This document shows positions 1 through 9,194 of a DNA stretch of 64,000 nucleotides, piece by piece (the stretch's first letter is position 1; each line of letters starts with the position of its first letter). The notes below the pieces were generated by a model. The model made no database searches and was not told the origin of the DNA. It worked only from the letters and a program-made list of their open reading frames with translations. The position numbers were made by a program, and so were the translations under genes. The stretch is from Galaxea fascicularis (taxonomy: Eukaryota; Cnidaria; Anthozoa; Scleractinia; Euphylliidae). Location of the stretch: positions 11,286,895 through 11,350,894 of the forward strand of contig OX419336.1 in NCBI GenBank assembly GCA_948470475.1. The letters run 5' to 3'.

Positions 1-1
1 T

Positions 2-3000
2 TACATTCCCCGTGTTGTATTTAGCACAATCTGTGTTTATCAACTTGTTTACGCATGGTCTTTTTATACAGGCGTTTGCCCAGACTTTGAGTGTCACTCA
101 AATAACATTTCAGCAGCGAGCGTTCGATATGATGGTAACTTGAGAACTGAAGAGATATGCTCGGCGTTGTTTACTTTAGCCGCTTTCCTCTCATATCACG
201 TTTTCGTTGGTAGTCTTATCTTAGCCAAACGCAAGGACTCGGCCTTGGTAACACCTTCACAATCCATGATGCACCATATAAAAAGAATGGATGTTCAAAT
301 TCTATTAATGGCTTTCGTTTTTATCTATATGATGTCGTGTTCGGTGGCATGGCATTACAGAGCCCAACATGTGAAAACGAGGATTATTTCGGAGGCAGGA
401 TTTGCCATGTTACTTTTGGCTCACTGGGTGTCAGCGGTTACATGTAACGTGTTTGCTCTTAGTACCTTCGCCCTAGGTGAGTGCAGAAAATTAGGCTCTC
501 GTTTGAAAAGAGATCTAACGCATCTAACTCAGTTTAATTCACAAGACTTATTCTGTCAGGCTTGGATGTTTTCTCGCGAGGTCTGTCAGCTTTAGCCAAC
601 CACTCTTATCCCGTGAAAGTACTTTTCAGTTTTGGAAGTGTATTCACTATTTTTTTTTTTTTACAAAAAGTGGGGGCCCTTGGCCGCCCGGCCCCTCCCC
701 CGGCGCAGTCCCTGAGACATCTCTGTTCTTGCCCCCAGGTGATAAATTAAGAGTGATTTCTTGACATCTTAGACGGCACGAGCTAACATTTCGAGAGGCG
801 GGAAATACAATTCCGCGGGTATTTTTCACCGATTCTATCCCGGTTAGGCCTAATCCAGGTTTCCCACCTTTTAGTACAGCTTAAAATTCCTGAGGTTAAC
901 CCCTTTCAAACGGAACTCTCCCAACACCTGCTTTAAGTAGAAAATAACCCCTAATAGCTTGGTTTTGATAGACAAATTCTAAAAATTTCCCAAACACCTC
1001 GACGCGGCTGCACGTCACTTTTTCAACCCACATCTTGGTGTTTGAATCGGCCCGACGAAAAACTCAAACCCCTTGAGTCTGTTACATTATTTACTTTTCA
1101 GGTACCTCGGCTGAAGATGCCTCCAGGCTCATCCGCGATCTTCAAAATGGCACCCTTGACGACGTCATTAGGATCCATGAAGACCTGTGTACGGTAGTTT
1201 TCAATACCGTGTCAGCTTTCAGTGTCTGGTTTGTGCTGCACTGGTTCACTTACGGTGCAACTCTCCTAGTTTTTCTCGTATACATATCTGAAGAAATTTT
1301 TGTGAACGTGCCCACGTTACAGTTGGTATATTTGGGATGTATTCTTGCAGCTACCCTTTACATCTTTCTTCTTCCTTGTGTGTGTGCAGCTAGGATCACG
1401 AGCCAGTGTGCTGGTAAGGAGACCATTTTACAGTTGTGTGGTCATTGACCTGCCCTTATGGGTGACCTTGTTTTGATACAGATCTCACTGCTTTTCGTAG
1501 GTAAATCATATTGTATAGTAGCTAGTTACTATTTACTAGCTAGTTCATATTTGCACGAGAAAGACGGAAAGGTTTGTATCAAAATAAGGTCAACACCAGC
1601 CTCGCTGGCTTCTACCCAAAGGCCAGGTCACTGAACACACAACTGTAAAATGTACCACTGACAGTTACATTTACATTTACATTTATTAAGTTTTGCCACT
1701 TTACAATAAATTTACATATTAATAATTAAAGTTAAGATAATTAATATGGCGAGGAAACCCGGCTAAAAGAAACCAGGAGGCTTATACAAGGTTAGGTTTC
1801 CTCCCAAAACAAAAAAGATTGAATATCACCAATATAGAGCAAAATGTGCAGTTAGGTATGACACAAGATTTGGATAGTTAATAGTTGTTGATTAAGAAAT
1901 CTTTCAGCTTGTATTTAAAGGACATTAGAGTTAGGGAATTTTTAATTTCAGAACTTAGGGTATTGAAAAATTTAGGACCTTGAAAGGATATAGAAAACTG
2001 CCTTATGTTTGTCCTGCAGAGAGGAAGCCGATAAAAGGAAGCGTGCCTTGTGTTGTAACTATGAATACTATCATTAACAGACTGCAGAAAAAAGAGTTAA
2101 ATTTAGTAGGGAGATTACCAGTACTAAAAGAGTACATAAATTGACCTAGTTGTAACAAGTGAATACCTTTTATTTTGCGGAGAAATCTAAGTTCTTTAAA
2201 TATTGGATCTGTGTGAGCATCACAACCGGACCTGCTTACTATTCTTATCGTCCGTTTTTGTAGTATTGTTAACCTATTCAAGTTACTTTTATATGTGGAC
2301 CCCCAAACTAAATTACAGTAATACAGATACGGAAGAACCAATGAATTATATAAAGTACGTAACGAGGTTTTAGAAAGGAAATATCTATAGATTATGCCAA
2401 TAGATTTAGATATTTTATGCGCAACAAGCGATATATGAGACTTCCAGGAAAGACAATCATCCAGTAAGACACCGAGGAAAAGGGCCTCTGAGACTTGGGT
2501 TAACGCTTCCCCATTGATGGAGATGTCATAATCATAACAGAGTCTTTTTTGTCGGGGTCTGAATACCATAAACTTACTCTTGGATATATTAAGGGAAAGT
2601 TTATTTGCAGCAAACCAGGCTGAGAGCTTATTAAGTTCACTATTTAAGATAAACAGTTGTTTTGAAAGTTTGTTTTCTGCCAAACTTTCTGTGTCTATCA
2701 GTCCATCTTTCTGTCTCTCTGTCATTTCCAACCACTTTCTGTCTCTCTCTGTCTTCCTACAGGGAAACTGACACCTGTTTAGACCTGTCATTTACTGTCT
2801 GTCACGTTAAGTCCCCCAGGAATTAGTTGCTTGACAATTCGAATAATGGTGATGGCTCTAATCCCTTTCAAAGCTGAATCTTTTCACAGCTGCTCGGGTT
2901 GCACTCACAACAAGTATCTAATAGTTTTTCTTGTATTTGAAAGGAAATTTACAAAAAAAAAAAATAGAAAAAACCGACAGTGGCACGTTCGTCCAAATAT

Positions 3001-3547
3001 TTTGTTTGTATACTTTTCGTTTGTCTTTACTCAATTCTTCTCTTTACGAGCGTTCTATCACAACCCTATGAACGATAACGCTGGAGCACCGCTTGGATTT
3101 TCTAAAGAGAAGGTATCGTTTTTACTCTGAACATAAGGAACACAAGAAAAAGCTGTGTCGTCAACTGCTGTGGTTTGGTGAACCCCTGCCACATCTCAAG
3201 AAAGGGAAAGGCCTATCTCTAAACAAATACAGCTCAGTTAACACGGGTGAATTAAGGAGAGAAAAAGTTCGCTTCTTCGCTATCTTTTCGACTTTGGGTC
3301 TGTCATTTTTGTACTAATTCTTTTGTTATCTTTGTTCTTAAAAGGTATTTACGAGGAAATAAACTGCACGACATCAGCTGATTGGAATGAAGGTCATCCG
3401 TTCAGAGATCGTTGCAACATGGCCCTGTTTATATCTTATGCTAAGGAGCGGGCTTGTGGGTTCAGAGTTGGTAGAATCAGATTTAATTCTTCATTGGCCT
3501 GGTTTTCCTTTTTCTTCGGACTCCTTGCTTTGCTGTACCACTTTTAA
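2..3547 (+). CDS. Copy A: multi-pass membrane protein of a tandem cnidarian family (candidate gustatory-receptor-like), 5' partial
   Basis: Exons 2-476 (5' end outside the window), 1102-1413 and 3345-3547 join in frame with phase-1 introns (donors gtgagt and gtaagg; acceptors ttttcag and cttaaaag), giving 329 residues plus stop. The visible part has hydrophobic segments in exon 1, two in exon 2 and one in exon 3. Family signatures are IPRVVF, DSALVTPSQSM, TCNVFALSTFALG at the exon 1 end, NGTLDDVIRIHEDLCTVVF and LPCVCAARITSQC in exon 2, and DWNEGHPF, FISYAK and CGFRVGRIRF before the last membrane segment. The CGF-x4-RI/RF-x4-SLAW end resembles the CGxF...LL region before TM7 of insect gustatory receptors, so a chemoreceptor/7TM channel relation is inferred. 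The stop codon TAA lies in the TTAA target site of a MITE. The frame is intact, so the copy may be functional. Function is unproven. Confidence 0.75.
1660..2690 (-). mobile_element. Non-LTR retrotransposon (LINE) 3' fragment in intron 2 of copy A
   Basis: The minus strand is open from about 2791 to 2003 and reads as the C-terminal part of a LINE reverse transcriptase: an ANKLSLNISKSKFMVF segment, then FLGVLLDD..SWK.HI, LYNSLVLPYLYYCNLVWG and LQKRTIRIVS. These are standard thumb-region motifs of CR1/L2/Rex-like elements. The upstream catalytic FADD motif is absent, so the copy is 5'-truncated. At its 3' end, near 1661-1685, there is a short ACATTT repeat tail. The ORF start between 2690 and 2790 is a CTGT-rich simple repeat, not RT. 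Confidence 0.8.
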
Positions 3548-3736
3548 GCCTGGTTCACACGTGCGACTCAAATGCAAACGCAAGTGCAGGCGCAAATGCA
3601 AGCGGCGTTTTCGCAGTCGAACGCAAACGCAGGGAAGGTAAGATACGCAAGCACAGTCGAAGTCTTTTTCCAAGATGGCGAACGAGGCTGACGTGTTCAC
3701 CTTGTGTTTGCATTTGCGTCGCACGAGTAAACAGGC
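3548..3736. mobile_element. MITE with TTAA target sites and ~37-bp inverted ends
   Basis: The left end GCCTGGTTCACACGTGCGAC and the right end (reverse complement GCCTGTTTACTCGTGCGAC) continue as an imperfect inverted repeat of about 37 bp with AAATGCAAAC inside both. TTAA flanks both sides (3544-3547 and 3737-3740), as expected for a piggyBac-type target. There is no coding capacity. The left TTAA supplies the stop codon of copy A. Confidence 0.75.
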
Positions 3737-3740
3737 TTAA

Positions 3741-5838
3741 GTCTCGGTATCCTGGAGTGCTCTGGAACGACTGTTCGTTACCATGATTTCATACGTTACG
3801 TAATGCAATGGCAAAATGTTTTAATTCATTAATTCAAGATTATGCTTTAAATTATTACCATTATCGTTATTGTTGGACCTTTGCCTTGCGATGGAGATCA
3901 GAAGGAGATGAGGAAATGCGGAAAAGCACAGAAAGTTTATTTTTTCCCCGTGCTCTTGTTAATCTTAGCGGAGGTACTCATTCCTAACGAGAAAGCTGTA
4001 TTTAACAAACCTCGGAAAAATCGTTTTTATACTCGCTTCCAAGAGACCTGCGGAGTTTTCTCCTCTTTTAAATTCGATTTTTATGGCCTGTTCAGGGTCC
4101 TTGGTCCCACAACAACCAAACTTGTTTTTGGCCCATTGCATGAGATGTCATCCATGATCTACTCCACGGTCTCAGAGGAACGTGACACTTCAGCCAGATC
4201 ACAGGTTCAGGCCACAACTCTTCATAAATCAGATAACTTTGTCCAGTTGAAACGTAACGTTGCTAAGCAGTGGACGAATTCACTGTAACTCATACTTGAT
4301 CTGCTGGTCAATTTATATTGCAGACAAGAATTTAATGCGGGTATGTTAAAAATGACTCATTAAGGCCGATTCACACGCGCTTTGCTGAGCGCCAGTGCGA
4401 CACAGCGTAGCACCAAGTCGTGCCGTATGAATCCTCCTACAACGTCTCTATCCTAGAACAGTCGTAGCAAAATTACGTAAGCAAGTTGCGCGCGGCAGGC
4501 TGCCTTTGGACAAAATCGGATTTCAAATGACGGGAATGATCGAATGAAGGCAAAACTCAAATCCAATAAAAACCCCTGGGATTTCCAACAAATCCCAAAA
4601 TAATCCCATGCCGAATCTCCGAGCCTTAAAAATTTCCAGAAAAGATTGTACTTTATTCCGCGCAGAACTACCAGGGCACTACCCCCGGGGCATTACTGGC
4701 CACGAATCTTGAGATTGTTTTGAATACCGAAAAAACCTACTTAAAACAAGCCACACAAAAAAATTCTTCCCAAAGTTTCTTACCCAAAAGAATCCCGGAA
4801 TCGAAAATTTCAACCCCCAAAAATCCTTTGATCAAGCCCGACACTTAAAATCCGGAGTACCCCCTGGGGCAAATCGGTCTTTATAAAATATTGACTTTAT
4901 TATAACACACACATGGCACTCGATAGAAAATAAAGTAGGGTGGGACTTTTTCAATGTAAAAATATATCCCGTACAAGTGGGACATTGAAAATGGCATTGA
5001 GGTCGTCATAGAGTTCAATAAAAATATAACATCAGCATGAAACTTTAAAATACACTTTTTTTATTTATTTAATTGCATTTATGCGGCCTACGTTTGATAA
5101 ATAAATCATTGTGCTGAAGTCGAACGTATTGGTTCATTGCAGAGCACAGCCTTCAAAATCAAGTGAAGCAAACTAAATGGTAAATATGAGTAGATCGATC
5201 TCAGAGATTTGTTTGAAACAGTGTTATAAGTAAAATACCAAATCCCATGTCTGCAACTCACATAATGTTTGCACCAAATAGCACAGCTCTTTCTAACCTT
5301 TACAATAAACTTAGAAAGCAACACGAAGTAGATTACTGACAGCACGTCGGCAGCAATAACAAAAAATTAGAACAAAAAGCTTATTTGAAATCGAGGTTTG
5401 TTCAGCCATTGGCTTGCGAAGAAAGAATTATGTACGTTCAGCGTTCGTGAGTATCGCGCAAAATAAATAATTTTAACTGGCGGATTTTGATAAATGTCAA
5501 TCAATCAAAAGAGTGGGCGCCAGTTGAAGGCGGTAGACTTTCCATGGGAGATTTGCATAAGGCTGTACTTATTATTCCAAAACTAAACCTTTTCCGCGGG
5601 AAACGGGAAACGAAAAAATACGGTTACTTACAAAGTGGTCGCTCATCAAGGGGGAAATTGGGATTTTCGGTTTTGCAGCTTTGGCCAGGGTGGGGTGGGG
5701 GGGGGGGGGCAACTTACCATACATTCTTTTAAATGAAATCCAAACCATGTTCTCACAACTTGCAAAGCAATCATGGAGGCATCAGTCAGCGGATTCGTGT
5801 ACTGAGCACGAGCAGAGTTTGTCATCCCCAAGTGGAAA
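3741..5838. other. Intergenic stretch without a recognised gene
   Basis: An ORF at 3881-4288 (+, 135 residues) has no recognisable domain and begins with a non-ATG codon, so it is not called as a gene. A TTAAGGCCGATTCACACG motif at about 4363 looks like one end of another MITE, but I could not pair it. The 4560-4870 region is C- and A-rich repeat-like text with several CCCAAAATCCC-type blocks, ending in a GGAGTACCCCCTGGGG motif that recurs in reverse orientation near 21160. Confidence 0.5.
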
Positions 5839-6100
5839 CATTCTCGTCCCCAGAGCTTACCATCCTTCTGGCGTGCGGCATCGAGAGCTCTGGCCAGTTC
5901 CGAAATATGCGCAGTCGCAGTGAAGGTGCATTTTTGCAGCCGTTGGCAACCACTATAGTTTCAAACCTCTAAGTTTGCGCAGAAGAGCCGGAAGTCCGTG
6001 ATTCACGGACTTCGTGATTTGGAACCGGCCAGAGCTCTTGACCAGAGCTCTCGATCACTGCCGTAGGCCAGAAGGAACGTGGGCTCTGGCGACGAGAATG
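5839..6100. mobile_element. MITE-like inverted-repeat element, 262 bp
   Basis: Ends are CATTCTCGTCCCCAGAGC on the left and its near reverse complement (GCTCTGGCGACGAGAATG) on the right. The inverted similarity continues inward through CCTTCTGGC and CGAGAGCTCTGG, giving roughly 60-bp imperfect arms. Related GACGAGAATG and ACGAGAATG pieces occur near 23650 and 24680. Confidence 0.65.
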
Positions 6101-6329
6101 AAGTGGAAATGGCGGCCGATGCTAGTACGAAATGCGGTGGCTTCTTTTTGTTTCGAAGCCCTTCAATTTGGAAAATTTACTTCTTCGCGGATTGTTAACG
6201 CACAGTAGTTTCCCCGAGATTATTTCTGTCCAAGCTGAATATACGCAGTTCACGAGAGAGCTGGCAGGTGTATCCTTCAATTGCTGGAGTGAGGGTCACC
6301 AAAATGAAAGATAGGCTTGATAATTACTT

Positions 6330-7019
6330 GTTCCAGAAATTTGGTATTATCAACAGAGTTGATAAATGTAAATTGACCACCGTACAGGGATTCTAAAAGC
6401 TGACGTTTCGAGCGCTAGCCCTTCGTCAGAGCGAATCGAGGAATTATGGGTTGTGTGTAGTTTTTATAGTGGAGTAGGAGCTACGCTATTGGTGGTAATA
6501 TGGCAACGTGAAAATAGGAATATATTAGTTAAATGAAAAGCGTTCGTTAATACCGTGGGGATTAAGGGTGCCGATTTGGAAGATGAATTTTTGTTCCAGA
6601 TTCTTGCGGCTTTCCGTCGTACCTTGATGTAGGGAAAGGCCGCAGATAGCCATGTGTTGTTTGTAGTGGTTAGGGAGATTAAAATGACGAGCGACTGGCT
6701 TAGATGCATCCTTGTCATTCTTCTCAACATCGCGAAGGTGTTCCCATCGGTCGCCTAGTCGTCTTCCTGTCTCACCAATGTATAATTTATTGCATAACGT
6801 GCAGGTTAGGCAATAAATGACATTTGCGGAGGAGTTAGTTAGAAGCGCATTCAAAACTAACGAGCAACCCGGCACTTTCAAATGCGCGCGCTCACGATGT
6901 AAAACTTGTCAATTCATTCTTAACACTAGCAAAATATCGGGACCTAAGCGATCTGTCAAAATCACTGATCGTTTCACATGTACCTCCGCAAATGTCATTT
7001 ATTGCCTAACCTGCACGTT
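6330..7019 (-). mobile_element. Penelope-like element 3' part with GIY-YIG domain and an internal inversion
   Basis: Minus-strand 6832-6525 encodes ANVIYCLTCTLCNKLYIGETGRRLGDR, the GIY-YIG-type nuclease start of Penelope-like elements (LYIGETGRRL) with its upstream cysteines, followed by ARHFNLPNH. Plus-strand 6833-7019 encodes the segment that should lie just upstream (GTFKCARSRCKTCQFI... FTCTSANVIYCLTCTL). The two oppositely oriented parts share a perfect 37-bp inverted repeat (6796-6832 and 6983-7019). The 5' portion is therefore flipped relative to the 3' portion, as in twin-priming-type inversions. RT is absent. The 3' end lies somewhere near 6330-6400. Confidence 0.8.
6389..6437 (-). 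ncRNA. Hammerhead-ribozyme-like motif in the Penelope 3' region (tentative)
   Basis: Read on the minus strand, the order is: GAUUC and GCU (stem I 5' side), CUGACGA (fits the C-U-G-A-N-G-A core), a small GGGC/GCUC hairpin, GAAAC, GUC, then AGC and GAAUC, which pair back with GCU and GAUUC. Penelope-like elements are known to carry hammerhead motifs with minimal stem III. One unpaired A between the core and stem II departs from the consensus, so activity is uncertain. Confidence 0.35.
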
Positions 7020-7040
7020 GCGTTGCGTTGCGCCTGCAAT

Positions 7041-7276
7041 ATCCTTGCTTCCTTGACAAAGTTTTTCTTGTCCTGCAGGTCTTCTCCAAGCATCTTCTTT
7101 ACAACCACTTTTTCTGGTCGCTTGTCGACACCATGAGTTGGAAAATCAGTGGTAAACACCGCGCCATAAGCACCTTTTCCAATTTCCTCTTTGTACACAA
7201 ATTTGGAGAAGTCATAAAAGGGTAGACCAGAGCAATCGACAGTTTTGGATTTAACAACAGGCACTTTAAAATCCAT
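7041..7276 (-). pseudogene. Truncated protein kinase N-lobe fragment
   Basis: From an ATG at 7276 the minus strand reads a short leader, then EEIGKGAYGAVF (glycine-rich loop), VVVKK (the ATP-binding lysine strand) and a helix-C-like KNFVKEARILQ. Homology stops there in a TTGCG simple repeat next to the Penelope element. The rest of the kinase (HRD, DFG) is missing from the flanking sequence. It is either a relic or one exon of a gene broken by the insertion. The tyrosine versus Ser/Thr class cannot be told from this piece. Confidence 0.6.
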
Positions 7277-7483
7277 AATTACACAGAACTGAAACTCAGC
7301 GCATCTTGCCACGTGTAGCGACTCAGAACTTGCGCAATTTTGAAACGAAGATCTCCTCGCGGAGGTGTGAAAGGCAATGTGATACCGACAGTATTTTAAA
7401 TTAAAATTCACAGGCGTCTTTTCAGCCTTACTGGTGCGTTTTTTGTTAATCGGTGGGGAAGGCCGAACGACCATAATTAAAAC

Positions 7484-7519
<36 letters not shown>
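7484..7519. repeat. (TAA)n microsatellite
   Basis: An uninterrupted run of about twelve TAA units. Confidence 0.95.
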
Positions 7520-7521
<2 letters not shown>

Positions 7522-7524
7522 AAT

Positions 7525-7735
7525 TACCGTATTTACTCGATTAAACGCCGCAGATAGAAGTAAAGGACCAATGAACGCCGCATCCAGTCAGAAGAACGCG
7601 GCGTTTATTCGAGGATTGTAAAAAAAGCGAGACATTGTTATGTTGTCAGTGATTTAAAAAATATGATTTTGACATATACGTCGCATAAAACGCAATAAAC
7701 GCCGCATCGGACATGCTTAATCGAGTAAATAAGGC
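7525..7735. mobile_element. MITE-like element with TATTTACTCGATTAA ends
   Basis: The left end reads CCGTATTTACTCGATTAAAC. The right end, reverse-complemented, reads GCCTTATTTACTCGATTAAG. The internal GCGGCGTTTAT / ATAAACGCCGC stretches are also inverted. It is 211 bp, non-coding, and next to the TAA repeat. Confidence 0.65.
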
Positions 7736-8032
7736 ACAAGAAAGCTTTTACAGAAGAAAAATATCAAAAAAGGGAAAGCTTGACATGCTTTATTCGCGTG
7801 GGAAACAGGAAATGCTACTTTGAAGCGTTACCTTTAATTCAGTCGGGGCTCCGGAAATGCATTTTCAACAGACCTCGCAGTTGAATAGTTTTTGCGCAGT
7901 ACTGTATCCATTATCGTGCTAGATTCGGCACTGAATTTCGACCCTGACAAGTTTGATCAACGCTTGATTAGGGACTGTTTTGTTTGCTTATCTCCGATCA
8001 AACGAAGTCGAAGTCGGCGCCTTAAAAACCGA

Positions 8033-8235
8033 GTGCTTCGTCTTCAACTTAAGGTGCTTCGTTTTCGAGTTGTAGGGTGCTTCGTTTTCGACCTAAGTGT
8101 TTCGTTTTCGACTTCGGGTGCTTCGTTTTCGACTTCAGTAGAGTGCTTCGTTTTCGAGTTTCGGGGTGCTTTGTTTTCGACCTAAGTACTTCGTTTTCGA
8201 CTTAGAGTGCTTCGTTTTCGAGTTTCGGGGTGCTG
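8033..8235. repeat. Minisatellite with core TGCTTCGTTTTCGA, array 1
   Basis: About nine to ten degenerate units of 18-28 bp, each containing TGCTTCGTTTTCGA or a close variant, separated by short variable ends (CCTAAG, GTTTCGGGG, CTTCAG). The same unit recurs as a second array at 12630-12756. The open frames through it are low-complexity and not considered coding. Confidence 0.85.
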
Positions 8236-9194
8236 GAAACCGTTATTGTAGGTATTGACAAGATGGCTGCCAGTGAAAACAATCAAAGGAGAGCTTTCAG
8301 ACTGATATTTTTCAAATTCTAGCTTGATTTTGTGTGTCAAAGCAGATGGTGCTTCAAATATGGAGATTTTTCATTTCATTTTCTTTTCCCAAATTAATCC
8401 GAAGGACTTAAAACTTGGCTGACTACGTATGTGAACGAACTTTTTTTGTGGGAGTACGTCAAATGCCTTCGAATTGAAGACTCGTAGTACAATCGCCAAA
8501 TTCATAAGGATACATAATAACATTTCTAGGCATATTTTTCTTCCTCTTTACTTGACGTAGTCTCACAAAATTTTAGTTTTCAACGTTATGCGTCAATCGG
8601 CCAAACCTTTCTAACGTGGAAGCAATATTCTTTGAGTTGTACAGAAAAAAGCAAAACGAGAGGGTTTCGACCACGCCCATTTAAATATCACATTTCAGGG
8701 CCAACCTCAATTCCTACAGAATAATATTGGTTTTTAAAGAAAATACTAACGTTCTAGATGTGAAAATATGATTAACTTTAGATCAGTATTTTGACCGATT
8801 TAATGCATGTAGATACTGGAAAAAATATGCAAATTAGCCTCCAGGAATACCCTAACAATGTAGTGTACTATCAAAAGTTCCAGTCTATAAAAGCGGTTTT
8901 ATAGTAAACTGAGTCTGGTTCAGCCTCCTGTTCCAACGCCATATTGAATTTCAAACTGTTACGTCAGTAACATGTCACGTGAACTTGAATCTGAGCAGCA
9001 ATTGGCTATTGGTTTGTTTTGGTTTGGGTTATCAAACTTAATAACCATCCCGGACTGAAAAAGGCGCACATATTGCTGCGTACAAGTGCATGCCGGTGAA
9101 AAAAGGTCTAGCAACGTGTCCGCGATTTATTAAGATACATATTGAAAGAAAGATTGAGAAGTATAGCACTAAATATTTCAACAAGGATTGAAGA
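8236..9194. other. Upstream region of copy B
   Basis: No gene or clear mobile element is visible. The stretch is AT-rich. It holds a TATA-box match at 8886-8893 and should contain the 5' untranslated region of copy B. Confidence 0.4.
8886..8893 (+). promoter_or_regulatory. Candidate TATA box upstream of copy B
   Basis: TATAAAAG, an exact match to the metazoan TATA consensus, lies about 300 bp before the ATG of copy B in the right orientation. No initiator could be confirmed. In an AT-rich region a chance match is possible. Confidence 0.25.

Noticed and set aside
8033..8185. ORF through the minisatellite as a repeat protein
   Set aside because: Unit lengths vary and are not multiples of three, so no frame is maintained across the array.
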